Source: Neckera pumila (taxonomy: Eukaryota > Streptophyta > Bryopsida > Hypnales > Neckeraceae). From it: DNA of 64,000 nucleotides. The stretch covers positions 9,796,001-9,860,000 of the forward strand of contig OZ018415.1 in the NCBI GenBank assembly GCA_963969595.1, read 5' to 3'. Both the position numbers and the translations under genes were made by a program. Positions 27,219 through 40,300 of this stretch are shown piece after piece; positions within the stretch are counted from its first letter, which is position 1, and the number at the start of each line of letters is the position of its first letter. Below the pieces are notes generated by a model, which worked only from the letters and a program-made list of their open reading frames with translations, was not told where the DNA came from and ran no database searches.

Positions 27219-30200
27219 CAACAAGGAAATGGGCTCTACAGTTGCTGAGCAAGTTATCCAAGCAGCAAGGCAGGGTAAAATTTCACAATTGATGACCTAG
27301 GAGTGGACAAGCTCTAAGATAGAGCTGATTCATTGATAGCACGTTGTTGACAATGAAACTAAAGAGTTGTTGTAAGTTTTCTGAATGCGTTACCAAGTGG
27401 TAGAGATCAAAATAGCCATTGATCCGCACTCCGCTCCGCAACTTCTACTCATGGCCTTGAGTTGAATCGTCATGCAATCAATTTGTAAGAGAGAGATTTA
27501 TTGTAACAATCGATCCAGTTTTTCCTTTCTGACAAGCCTCTAAGCTGCCTGTGGAAGATGGTTTGGGTGAATAACTCTTGATCCAAAGTGTAATGTTTCC
27601 TTCAATGAGGGTGACTCATCTTTGTTTGCTACAAGGTCATATATATGTTCAAGAAGAAAGTGCTTGGCAAATGGAGTAAATGGTTGGGCGTAAATGTGTA
27701 GAGTCATGCTTTGCCATTGGCTTTGATATTTGGCAGGGAAATAATCCCAAGGTGTGCTTCCACTATAGAAATCGGTGTTGTGATGTGGACTGATTATTGG
27801 TTAAACTCAAGATCCCAAGGTGTGCTTCCACTATAGAAATTGGTGTTGTGATGTGCATTGATTAGTGGTTAAACTGTAGGTATTTGTTTGTGTAATTTGT
27901 ATTTCAAAGTATGCTATTAGATTGATGTTAGTATGATTGACCGTTGGTTTGAAAAGAAAAATTAATAATTGAAAATTGCAGTCCAGTGCCCCAACCTAGC
28001 GAGCAATGCAAGTTATAAATTTTGTTTTTGTAGACATCTTTTATACGCAAAATTATTGAATTAATGCAAGGAGGCTTTAATTGGACCTAGGACTAGATGC
28101 CTATCCACTCTAGGGATGGGAACAAAAATGATGCCTTTTGATGAATGAAACTAGGATGTTTCATTTGTTTTGATGATAGCAAGTGTACAAGGGGGTTAAC
28201 CCCTTTACGCCTTAGTCTATTTTGAATTTTTGAATTTTTTTGCTAATATCTTTATATAGATATATCATTTATCACAATTTCATGAAATTGGTCATAAAGG
28301 AAGGTGGTCTTTTCTAGAATTCAAGTATTACATTAGATGAATGAGAAGTTAATAGGACAAAGTAGTGTCTTGAAGCCATTTGTTTATCATTCAAAATATG
28401 GATGTCTAAGCACTTAAGGATTATTCCAAAAGGTTTAAGGAAGCCCAATTCTAAATGCAACATGGTTTCTTTTTGTCTATTTGTCACAAAAGGTGCAAGA
28501 ATTGAGGTATATTCTTGTGAAAAATGTTTGTATTCATGCTGCGCAAGATCTAATGACACATGGTCCTTCCAATTTCAATATATAATTTGTTTTTTAGGAA
28601 TAAAATGTAGAAACATATGTACAAGTCCAACAGACCGTTAACCACTAAAGTTCTTTAACTACATTTCTCCAAAAAAGACTCAAAATGGGCTCTTGTGATG
28701 GCAAAGATCCTCCAAAAATGACAAATGAAATCTCATTGCATCTAATTATAAGATCTAAAGGTAGACTACTTCATTATATTGTGTTAAAAAATGAGAGATT
28801 TTGACTACACAAATTGTGCGATTATAGTGTTTGAAGTTGAAAAAACATTTTTAGGGGGCATCCAAATTTCGAGCAAATCTAATTCGGAGAGTCTTTTGCA
28901 CAAGTTAATTTCATTTTTTTGCTTGAATGTTTTTTGCTTGAATGTTTTTTGCTTTCTTTTTGTGATAAAATTGGCCATATGCTAAAAAAAATTCATAACA
29001 TTTCAAATTAGGGAATATGTACCAAAAAAATGCAGTAGGGAACTAGCTTCAAGAAAAATCTCATACAAAGCCCTATTTTCAACAATTCATGGCTTGCTCA
29101 TACAATATTTTCTTCAAAATGTGAACGATGGAGTTCTGAATTTCAGCAAGTTCTAAAGGAGGAAAAAATAAAAACAAAAATTGCCCAAAATATCAAATTT
29201 TGGCAAGCTTGATCAATTTGTTTTCAAACTAAAGTGAAGGGCAATTGGGTATATTGGACCTGGCTAGCACATGAGGAGGCTGCATCAAGGTTAGCGAAGC
29301 ATCATTTTCCCATGGCTTGAAAAGTCATATACATTACGTGTTCTTTAATGAGAAGGAAAGAACTTTATACAAGTGGGATGATAGGAGGTAAAGCAATCCA
29401 AGTGGGATATGTAAATGAGAATTACTAGGAACTCAATTGCTCATAGTTAAGTAAAAAGTATGAATTATGTTCAAATTAGAATTTCAAGCTTCATTTTGGC
29501 ATAGTAGAATAACTTTTTCCAAAACATTTTGAACTAAGAAAAGTTTGGGAATCAGACTAATTTTCTTCTCCAAAAATCTTATTTGAGATTTCAAGTCTCC
29601 AATTAAAATTTATGGACAAATTTCATAGAGAGTTTGGAAGGGACATTTTCGTTGACATCTTCAAACATCCTCTTTGAATTTTGTCCATAAATTTTATTTT
29701 TGGAGGCTTAAATTCACAAATGGATTTTTGGAGATGAAAGTTAGCTTGACTTCCCAACTTTTCTTGGTTAATTTTTTATAAATAAATTTTTCTACTATGC
29801 CAAATTGAGGCTTGAAATTTTACTTTGAACAATGATAATTTCTGTGTTTTGACAAAGAGGGGTCAAGCTCAATTTCATCTTTAGATTATCCCATATCTTT
29901 GGGGGACTCATGATAAACGATGGATTGCATTATAAAAATGACTTCTCCACCTTTCATTCCTATAAGTTATAAAGAAGCAATTGTTTCATTTAACCATCAA
30001 TGTTTTTTTGGATGGTAGTTTGTCAAATGACAAATCAGTAATTGATTCAATGGCTTCTTCAGTTTTTTATGTTTTTTTTTAAATGTAGCAATTAGGTGTA
30101 ACTTCCCCATTAGGCTAGAGGAAGCTACAAAGCAACCACTTCCTACAACAATACATTGTATCAAATTTATTAGTCTATGACACAAATTTATTAGTCTAGA

Positions 30201-31697
30201 AATACCCTAATTTGAATATGGGACAAGAGGCTATCCAAGGCCCTGCCTAAGGTCTTTGGGGCATTGCAATTCAAATTTTGCTGTAGAGTAAATTATTTTG
30301 CCCATATTGACCCCCCTCCCTCTCCCCCCTGTCCATAAGAAACAACATTTTCTCAAATAATTCCTCCTAGACACATTTGATTGTAAAAGAAATGAATAGA
30401 GATGCAAGTATCCCTTGTCTCCACATCCAAAAAAAATTCAAAAAATATTGAGAGTTTTTTTGTTTATACTGAATTGCCTAAAATCATTATACTACAAAAA
30501 AATGCACCTTGGTCCTTTAGAGATTAAGGATTAAACTATTAACTTAGTTAGGACATTGATGATAAAAAAATGTCTAATGAATGAAACATGCACATATTCA
30601 TCTTGGATTCTTATAATTTGTAGTTGACTACCTTAGTGATAAGGTTGTATTTTTCTAAAATTTATTCATAAATTGTTGAATTCATTTTTGGATTTTTACA
30701 CATATTTACTCAAATCTTTCAACATATATATTATTTGCCTTGATTTTGTACAATTAGTCATAAAATAATGTTGTCTTTTGCTATTAAATAAGTAAATTTA
30801 CTTTTGTGAAACTAATTTTGGTTAAACTATAAAATTTATCTTCATAAGACTAGTATTGAAGAAAAATCCGCCTTAGTCAAACAATGGTTGGTTTAAGAAA
30901 ATAAAAATAAAAAAAGGAAGAAATGAAAAGAATATCCAATTGGCTCCAAGTCAAGGTTGAATCTATACATCATCCTATTTTCTGACATTAATTATAAAAT
31001 CAATATTAGTGCAAGTTTTTACTACTTAATTATGCAAGGCCCAATAATTGAAATAACTAGATCACCTATACCTTCCAACATGGACACATTTTATTTCAAA
31101 ATCTAAATATAGTTTACAACAACTAAAAATATCCGAATAGGCATCTATGCATTAATTTTTTAAATTGAAACATCTCAATCTTTGTTGAATCTTGTTAGAA
31201 ATTGAAAGAACCATCCATTTCCTCTAAATTTGTATTTGCTGGACACTAAATGCATACAACATAGATTCTCAAATATCTTGATTACAAATACAATATAATC
31301 CATCGTAGACCCGTAGCTCCCATATATTCAAAAGGTATACACTCTAGGCAAGAACCAACAAGTTGTAGTTCCCTTATAACTTACACTAATAAAAAAAAAG
31401 GAAAAAATCAGACATCCATTAAGGACGATCAATGGTTTGAAAAAGTACACTTCATCCAATTAATATTCCATGAGAAAGGAAAATCAGGTAATATATCAAT
31501 GAACAGAAAGAATGCTCCACATGAATCAAAGGAAATGGGTAATTTGAAGGAATAACTATCACTTTTATAAAATTGATCTTCCTATCTTTAGTTTGAGTAC
31601 TTACGGGTTAAACATGATTGAATTCTTAAATGGGTAAACAAATGACCTACATGTCGAAGTGACACGAAGAATGCGAGAAATCAAAGCTCAATGAAGC
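27219..31697. other. Gene-free AT-rich interval
   Basis: No coding region is supported. Two things stand out: a 68-bp direct tandem duplication at 27745-27880 (two copies of a block beginning TCCCAAGGTGTGCTTCCAC) and a repeat at about 28190-28400 with a second copy near 35.3 kb. A 'ggtcctttagagattaa' end motif near 30506 resembles other repeat ends in the window. The remainder is AT-rich with homopolymer runs. Confidence 0.5.
28190..28400 (+). repeat. Interspersed repeat family B, copy 1
   Basis: It starts GGGGGTTAACCCCTTTACG and contains 'aatttcatgaaattggtcat' and 'attacattagatgaatgag' blocks. The same order is found at about 35303-35515. Non-coding. Confidence 0.6.
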
Positions 31698-34600
31698 TCA
31701 GTTACTCTGGTAATCATGTCTACGAGATCGGGCAACAGGGCGTCCCACCCGGCGTCTTCTCCCAACTAGAGCTTCAGAGAGACAATCCACAGCCTCGTCA
31801 ATAGTGTCGGCAGTCAGATCCAAATCATGCCCTGCAAAGGGAGCCTTTTGGTTTAGCTCTCGCAGGAGTTGTCCAGCGGCTGCAGCAGTGCAGGTCTTTT
31901 CCATCGAAGGCTGAGGCCTGCAAGCAAGAAGCATACTCTCATTGTGAGCATTCTCATTATATATCTGAGCTCCCTTGATGAATACAAGCCAATGACCCAG
32001 CCCCTGACAAAAACATCAACACTGGCTCTGGTGGAATTAAAAACAATTATATATACCAAAAGACTCTGCTGCAACATACCTAGTGCCCAACCCAATGAAA
32101 GACATTCTCATAGCAAAAGGGCACAACAGTGTGCTGGTGCTCACCGAAGACCGTGAATGGAGGAGAATTCGTCGGGTGCCAACGATAGACATGGTATTCC
32201 GCTCCCTTCCCAGACAGTGGATGCTCGTTCCTGCAGAAAGTTCCACTCATTTTCATTAACACAAATATGCTTCCTCATTAGATTGAGGAGTTCTCAATGG
32301 TAAGTGAAGAGGCATCAAATTCATGTAGACCTCATTTATTAAGTTTACGATAGTGTAACGCTTGACAACTCAATGTTAGGGTAAAGGTAAGTGCACCCAC
32401 AATTGACACTAAGAGCAACTAAATTATTTATATTGGATCTTATTGGCATGTGAGAGAGGATTCCAACATTATGAGTTATGCATTATCTGGACACTGTATG
32501 AATAAGTTATGAAATTTCAATGGAAGCATTGATTGCAAGTGTTTCAAAAATTCATCCAAAAAAACTAATGCCAAAGACGAAGGTATTGAGTGTCAGATAG
32601 CATGTCCAACAGGGATTCAGAACATACCTGGAGGCGGCTGACCATAGCTCTAGAGTTGCTCCATGTTCCATCGATCATGATAAAGTTAAGTGGTTTCAAC
32701 TGGGAATCAAGAAAAAGGAGCATTAGAAAGAAAGAGCATATGATGACCAAAACAGGACATTGGAAATTGCTGAATGGAAACATCAGTGACATGAGTAACT
32801 CGCCTCACTCTTTTTGTGAGCCTCTTCGTTATAGCCTTGAGGAGAACTTAATTTGCTCACGGTGATCTCAAGCTCGTTTTTAGCCGGGTAGACACACCAC
32901 ACATGGTCCCTCCCTACAGAGATGGTATATTAGCCCATGACTTAGTACAACTCCAGAACCCCAAATTGACAGCTGAACTTGAAGAAACTTTCCTAGTTAT
33001 AAAAGAAGAGATAGCATGAAAGTTCATCCAAAGCAAGTGGGCACATTGATGGCATTGCGCCATATGTAAAAAGGAGAAACAAACCTGCCTGTTGGAGGGC
33101 ATCCCACATGACATCTTCATGAAGTTGTATACCGCACACACACAATTGGACCTGGTTTCCGAGGGTTTGCCACAATAGCTTGCCCGTGTTGTTTTTCCGC
33201 AGAAAGTCCTGTCAAAATGAAAAATAGTTCAGGAAATGATTCAAGGACCTCAGAAAAGTACATTCATAACGTTCTTGAAAGGAGCTGCTTACACATTGGG
33301 CTCGTCTGCTAATTCAAGAAGAAATTGGGGATAACAAGACGCCCTGAAGTATTTTTTTTTGGCACATATTCTCTTACATTTTGAGTTCAAGAACGAAAGT
33401 GTAGTTCCAACGAACTATAGTGCAATTACAGTGAAAAGGGGTGTCGTCAACACATCTTCTGGATGATCTTCGTTTCGTCAACACCGCTCTAGATTGTTAT
33501 CACAAAACGAAGATAATCCAGAAGCAGCTAGAACAAGTTTAATCCATACCTTAGGGTGCATGTAGACCCAAAGACGGACATGCTGCCATAAAGAGCCCCC
33601 CACCAAGGCTTCGCACATACAGTCCTCCGTCGGAAGCCAGCACTGCATGGACACCCAGTTACAATCATAAACTCATTCCAAATGACGTCTGTCAAGAACG
33701 GTCCAGTACACCCTGTCCAAAGACAAATTCTGTAATTGCAAACTCCCTGTATATCCTGAGAATCAGATTGGGCAACTTCCACAAGGCCAGTTGTGAGCAC
33801 ACGTAAGAATGAACATTTGTCCGCAGTATCATTGAGTGTCTGCTCACTTTAGCCAAGTAAACCTAAAAAAAAAATGCTTTCTAAAACTTACATGTTCACA
33901 GAGATAGCCATGGCTACCAAGAATACGGCACGCAACTTGGCGAGCAGCAAAAAATTGCAACTTGGCTTCGGAATCCGAGAGTGTGTGGTAGAATGCACGG
34001 TGTCTACGATCCTCGGTTTTCCCAGCTTCACCCTGCCAACAAGGCACCAACATATTTAAATGTGGTATGCCAGCCAAATTTGTCATTTCTTAACGAGAAT
34101 TCTAGGTCTAACAGGCGCTACTAAACAGAGATAATATAACCAATGGTTGCACTCTCAAATTAAGATTTTATACTCAATCCTCAACCAAATGTTAATAGTA
34201 ATATCTTGATGGATCCCTGCTGAAAATGCGATTCTAGTGAGCTACAATATGCTTCCTAACCCAGTATTGAGATCACAGCAACCAATTGAAGGTGCACAGC
34301 AAATATGACAGCAAAGAGAGCCGACAAAAAGTCTTATTTTTCGAGATTTCTTGCTCAAGTCTTGTGTGTGATAGCTTTTGAAAAGTTATACACAATGCAC
34401 CTTCAAAACGCCATCATCCGTATCAAGATTGCGACGTTTTTGCTCATTTTAGGGTCAAATCTTTGAGCTTGTTAGAAAGATTTGAACAATGCGCTTCTGA
34501 TACACCATTCCCCACACTGACATTTAAAGTTTCCTGCCTAGTTTTTCAAAAAGCAAGGGTTTCAATAGTTCAAACAACAAGGCATTTATACCCAGAGTTC

Positions 34601-35016
34601 CATCACGTATAGAGAAGTTTAGGGTTTAAGATTTAGGGTTACACCTTCAAAGAGCCTCTGGGACCCCCAAACTTGAGCTGCTCTCCCAATTCAGCCTCCA
34701 GAGCTTTCGTGTTCTGCATCAATTTTTTCACAAGAACTGGAACCTCCTGCGTCCTTCCAAAGCCTTGCCACATTCTCACCAACGCCTCATCATCTTTCAC
34801 CCCGACGGAAACCTCCTCCAGCAGCTGGGCCTCCGATTGGACTGCCCTCATTTCCACTTTTCTGAAGGGGCGTCTTTTCATCTTCTCATCAGCCATTGCA
34901 ATGCTCGAAGGTGGGAAACCTTCACTCCATTTGGAGCAAAAACTCGAACATCTCGGCAGGACACGATGCAGAGGCTTGGCGATGAAGATGCACGTTGGAC
35001 GTACCAGGAAAGACAT
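31698..35016 (-). CDS. DTW-domain tRNA-uridine aminocarboxypropyltransferase
   Basis: DTW-domain enzymes (TapT/DTWD family) transfer the 3-amino-3-carboxypropyl group of SAM to uridine in tRNA (acp3U). Exons run 35016-34645, 34032-33892, 33642-33550, 33208-33085, 32913-32804, 32699-32628, 32230-32145 and 31917-31698 (TGA). Family features are the Cys cluster with spaced C residues in ILGSHGYLCEH and CWLPTEDCMC, a segment ending YPAKNELE, the signature MIDGTWSNSRAM (D-G-T-W), PCLSLAPDEFSSIHGLR and RPQPSMEKTCTAAAAGQLL. ATG 35016 is the first in frame and gives a basic, Ser/Cys-rich possible transit peptide. An internal ATG at MADEKMKRRPF could give a cytosolic form. The intron after exon 5 seems to use a GC donor (GAG|GCGAGT), which is less certain than the other junctions. 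Exon 1 lacks clear family landmarks. Confidence 0.88.
33456..33524. repeat. Inverted repeat inside a DTW gene intron
   Basis: Arms 33456-33475 (CTTCTGGATGATCTTCGTTT) and 33505-33524 are reverse complements with one mismatch and a ~29-base loop. It lies in the intron between exons 3 and 4 of the DTW-domain gene, so it is probably transcribed as a stem-loop. Confidence 0.65.
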
Positions 35017-35074
35017 CAATCCACAGCAACTGCCTGTTCTATCAATCTCACTGCAGCTCAAACTCGTAATCCTA

Positions 35075-35083
35075 AAACCCTAA
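35075..35083. promoter_or_regulatory. Telo-box upstream of the DTW gene
   Basis: AAACCCTAA, followed by a second partial repeat (TAACCCTAA), lies about 60 bp upstream of the first ATG. This is the same element type seen upstream of KRR1 and in the MurE/PPR promoter, and it fits a translation-related gene. Confidence 0.45.
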
Positions 35084-35302
35084 TAACCCTAAGAGAAACC
35101 CATCTGCACATTCAACACTGTGCAATTTCACTTGCATTGGAGCCCTAAAACACAGATACTCAACTCTTGGCATCGGATTCAGAATTGGTACCGATTGTAC
35201 AGGAAAAAATAAAACGTAAAAATCTCTGGAATGGCGGTTATGACAACTGCCTTGTGGTGAGGGACTGAGGGTTTTGTTAGGGTTTAAGTGCTGTGTTGAA
35301 GG

Positions 35303-35515
35303 GTTTAACCCCTTAACGTAAGGTCTCAATCCTTTTCTGAATTTTTGCACATTTTTGCTTATATCTTTGTACAGAAAAATCATTTATTGGAATTTCATGA
35401 ATTTGGTCATTAAGGAAGGTTGTCTTTTCTAGATTCAAATATTACATTGGATGAATGAGAACTTAGTTGGACGAAGCAATGTCTCGAAGCCCTCTTTTCA
35501 AAATATGGACATTGG
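35303..35515 (+). repeat. Interspersed repeat family B, copy 2
   Basis: It starts GGGTTTAACCCCTTAACG and repeats the block order of 28190-28400, including 'ggaatttcatgaatttggtc', 'aggttgtcttttctagattc' and 'ttggatgaatgagaac'. Between it and 36490 no gene is supported. Confidence 0.6.
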
Positions 35516-36491
35516 CGTTGATAAAACTAGTGATGAATATTTGTGGATGATATTCATTGAATACTTTGAGTTTTTTGGGATTTTTCTTAAACATACTGCC
35601 TCGTAGCTAGGATGAACCTGATACTATACCGCCATGGCAAACCATGGACCTAATCCCTATTAGAATAAGTGGAGGGACAAACCACCTCCACTCTGTCTTT
35701 TGAGAGCTCCAAAATTGAAATTCACCCACAACAAGCAATCTATAAAAGGTGCCAATTAATTAGGAACGCCACCTTTCTTTCAATTTGTTTAGAATAAAAA
35801 TAAACATAAAGTGCATGTTTGAAGCGCCTTGAGAAAACATCTAGAGATCATTTCAATAGACATCTATTTGATATAAGAGCATCTCCTCCCTTTTAAAGCA
35901 AATGTATTATTCCAAATGGCTTTTTACAAGCTCAATTGTCCTTTCGGGCTCCACTTGCAAACATGTCCACACCTTGTCTTGCCATATCTCTGCATAATAT
36001 TTGATTTTCTATGTTGTTTTTCATTCTTATTAATAAGAGATACAATTTTCGCAAAAGCAAAAAACATAATTAAACAGGGCAATGAATAGTTGCAAGGGCC
36101 TAGTTGGATGGCAATTTGACTGATTTTGGAGTTGGAAGTGTATCTACGATGGGGCGAGTTTTTTAAGGGCAGGCTATGCATTGTCTAAGAAGGGAGATCC
36201 TATCGTAAAACAATGCAAGTGCTCTAACTGCATCGTATAAAAAAACCCGCAAAATACATACAAGATATAAAATCTGTCTTATAACGTGGGACCAATATGG
36301 TGAATTTTGTGTTCTCTAGGATAAAAGGAAAAAAATCCCCTATTTTGAATCCTATTCAGGATAGGTTATAAATCTCCTATGATGAGTTCAGAATTTACAA
36401 ATTTTATCATATGTGGCAAATAAAAAATTCCTGTGTTTTCCACCGGGGTATATCCACCCTTCGTTGGTCCCACTTCGTGGAGCGGGTTTAA

Positions 36492-36755
36492 GAGCATCCC
36501 CACCAGGGAGTTCCGTTTCCCTAAAAGTTTAGGGAAGAGGACCTGGGATGCAGAGAGGGATGCAGAAAGTTCACAGCACCAAACTTTTTCTAAATTCTGT
36601 ATCCGTAAATTATACAGAATTCTGTAAAACTCTCACCGAATCCTGTATCCAGAGGCTCATTTAGAGAACTCGCGAGGTCTCATCTGCATAAAGTCAAGGT
36701 TGACTGCTTTGAGACTTCAAGTTTAGGGATAGAGAACAGATTGGTGGGGATGCTC
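36492..36755. mobile_element. Tourist-like MITE with TAA target-site duplication
   Basis: This 264-bp element begins GAGCATCCCCACCA and ends TGGTGGGGATGCTC. TAA flanks both sides (36489-36491 and 36756-36758). Short inverted ends plus a TWA-type 3-bp duplication are the hallmark of PIF/Harbinger-derived Tourist MITEs. It lies about 600 bp upstream of the alpha/beta hydrolase ATG. Confidence 0.8.
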
Positions 36756-37343
36756 TAACGTCCTGCCTAGCACAGCACTCACGGCAATGATCTCAAAACC
36801 TGCCACTTGGCACCACTCTATCCTGCCCAGGTGGCAGAACAGATCCACGTCAACCGTCGTCGTTTCTCATCAGATGAAATCAACCTCTTTTCATCTAAAG
36901 TGCAGGCGACGAGGACCCTTTACTCGGGCTTCGAAGAATGCCTTTGGGGTCCGCCATCGCAGATATTCATGCGCGCGCAACTTCATTTCTCTCGACTCTT
37001 TGAGAAACTGCAACACAATTCGCGCTTTGAATCATTCTTTCCTGCAGAAGCTGGCTAGAATTTGAGATTCTTTTTCAGATTTCTGATAGAATCTCTCGAT
37101 TTAAGCTCTCTCACAGCAGCTGCGATGCTCTCCAGATGATCGAGGACATTTTTCTTGAATTCAATCGATCTTAGTACAGTATTGAGTTCTTTGTGTGGGG
37201 ACGACGAACAATGGAGTTCACACATTGAGGGAGCAATTGGTGTCTTCGAGATATTTTTTCAATTAATCAGATATTTTGAATCTTCGAGAGTAGTTTCAGT
37301 TGGGTTTTTTGTTTTCTTGAAGACGAGTAGGAAGAGATAAGTT

Positions 37344-40300
37344 ATGCATCGCTTGCCAGTATTTCCGAGCTCTCGAATTCTGCAACCATGTCTGCGAGCG
37401 ATTCTTCCAATGCGAGCTCCTCGGTTGGTCAGAATGCTTGCGCCTGTGAAAGCAGCCCCCGCGAGCATTCGAACAGGATTGCCGAGGACTGGTAGCGCCT
37501 GTGGTCCATCGTGGAGGAATGTTGAGCGCCGTAGATGGACCAGGGGACGCCCGTTTGCGAGCTTGCAAGAGACGGAGAAGCCGGAAGAGCTTGGTGAGGC
37601 TATGGAGAAGGACAAGGAGGTGGGGTTGGCTGAGGAGAAGGGCGAGAACGACTCACCTGTGAAGCCTGACATGTGCACGGCGGATGAACTGCACTACGTG
37701 CCCGTGCCCGGGACGACCTGGCGCCTAGCGCTTTGGCGCTACCTCCCAGCCAAGAATGTGAGAATTCTAAACCTCCAAGAGAAGAAGCCAATTTGAACCA
37801 AGTTCGTTTTGTATCCAATTTTGTCAATCAATTTTTTATGATTCCTTATGCAATTATTCGAAGTGGGAGGTTGTAGACCACATATGAAAGGATGGTAAAC
37901 AAGCCTAAACCTTAACCCTAAACCGCACATTCAGCTAAGTCCTACTTGCACCTAACTTTCTTATTGAAAGTCAATCAAGTGTTGGTTGGAAGAGATGAGT
38001 TGCTGTTGGTAACAGGGGTCAGTCAATGAAAGACGGGATAAGCCTAATGGTTTTAGTAACCTCTGCCTTATTGCAGGCTACCAAACGAAAACATCCCGTA
38101 TTGATGCTCTCTGGAATAGCAACAAACGCCTATTGCTTTGATCTCGCTCCGAATGTAAGCCTTCTACCATAAAGAGAAGCCTGACCTAAACCAACTCAAT
38201 TCAGTGTGGAATGGTATAGTGCACGTGCCTTCATTTTTCACTAGAGTTATTCTTTCCTTTTCAATGAGTTTTGTAGCAATTTTAGGGATCTGTATCCCAA
38301 GGAAAAAGGATTGGTGGTAAAGGCATGTTGTTTATCTTACACAGGTCTCGTTGGCGCGGTATTTAGCAGATGCAGGGTTTGATACATGGATTTTGGAGGT
38401 CCGGGGTGCAGGGTTGAGCAAGCGAGAGGGGGAGCCCACTGCTGTCGAGTTAGGGGGAGCTGAAGGAGCACTGAGTGCAGGGGTTCAAGACACTGTTGTA
38501 GGGGCAGCTATTGAAGGGGCTTCTAAAGCCGCTCCACACATGGAAAAACACATCGAAGAGAAGCATGTGAAGAAGGGTGACGGGCCATTGACAGCAAGTC
38601 CAAGTGCTACCTCAAATGGCTTAGATGATTCCAGTTCAAATGGTTCAAGTGTTTCTTCTTCCTTGGGGTATGAGAGACCGCCTGTTACTGACGAGAATGT
38701 TGGACCGAGGGCCGAAGATGCAGCTGGAAAAGACGAAGTAGCTCTTAAGGATAGGAAAGTGAAGGAGTTAAAGAAAGAGGATCCGGAGAGTTCTTTGCTG
38801 ACTAGGATGATAGAAAGATATAAGCGTCTAGTGCGGGTGAATCAGTATCTGCTTTCGCACAAGTATGTCAGTAAGGTATTTCTTGCTCCTTGACCGGCAT
38901 TCATGTCTCTGTAGCGTTCATGTCTTACTCGTCCTGGAATAACTTGTTGTGGAGTATACGGAACCCTAAGTCATGCATGATATTAGCGCTTAGGACTGCA
39001 GCTTAGAGTAGTTTGGTCGGTCCCATGTTGAAAGTTACGCTAATCTGCATTGAATGCTTTTACTTTTACAGTCTTTATTTGAGGAAGAGTGTGGATTCCA
39101 GTCTAAATTGGCTTAGGAAAATATATTTTTGTTTCTTGGATCCCAGGACAAAAATCAGGTGGTATTCTTAATTGTCTTTTGTACCGGGTTGTTGCAGGTA
39201 ATATCCCTCTTCGAACGAGGGTACTTAAACTCGCGTATTGGAGAGTTTCAAGAATCCTTGAAGAGTTTCCTCGATGGGAAGAGAACAAGTGCAGCTGTAA
39301 CAGCACAACTATCCAGTGCAACAAAAAGTGTAGAAAGTCTGCTTGAGATAGGGCAACGGTCCGTTTCACCAACTGTGTCGAACTTGCAGGTGATCACCTA
39401 GCTCTGAGAGAATTTAATTCACCTTCAATTCACCTTTAATTCACCTTACTTGACTTCTTTTGTGGCACTAATTGATGCTTGTATGCTCAAGGATCGACTG
39501 CCTTTTGCAGGGAAGGCTAAATTCAACAGTTGGCAGTGTCCAGGAGGTACTTGAGCTCGTCTCAAATTACGACTGGGACTTTGACAACTACCTCGAGGAG
39601 GATGTACCCGCAGCGGTATGAATATTCAGTCAAGCTAGATATTCTATGTTTTTGGTATCATTTTCTAACTATTTCTCTTTTGTTTGATGAGAGTATGTTA
39701 ATGTGATGAGTTTAAGTAGGCCTGGATTCGCACAGATGGAGTATGTCAGGAGCCACTCAGATTGTCCGGACGGAAAGGTTTTTGGCCTCGGTCATTCAAT
39801 GGGCGGCATTATTCTATACGCCATGCTGGGCACCCTTGGTAAGAATGCAATTGTGTATTGAGTTCGTAAGTCTAGCCTTCCATAGGTCTAAATACCTTCA
39901 ATAGAATTCGTTCTTCTAGGATGCCTAGTCAGGAGTCAGGACTTTGGGTCCATCGCAAGGTCTACTCATTGTCTAACACTAAACCTGGATTTCAGCGGAG
40001 CATGGCCTGAAAGCAGCTGTTACCGTAGCATCCTCGTTAGAATATGGAATGTCCGATAGCACTCTGAAGCTTCTTATTCCATTTGTAAGTATTCCATACT
40101 TTGTTCTCCACAAAGCTGGCACACCTGCGAAGCATGACATGACATCTTCATATTACTTATATTTCTTTGGTGTTATATGTCCTGGTATGATTCTGTAGTG
40201 AATTTGAGTGCGTTTTCTTTCAGATCTTGCGATTCTTCTGAAGCATTGTTTTTGGTAGTTTATTCAGTTCTGTAGTTCTATATATGAATTGGGCTGCTAT

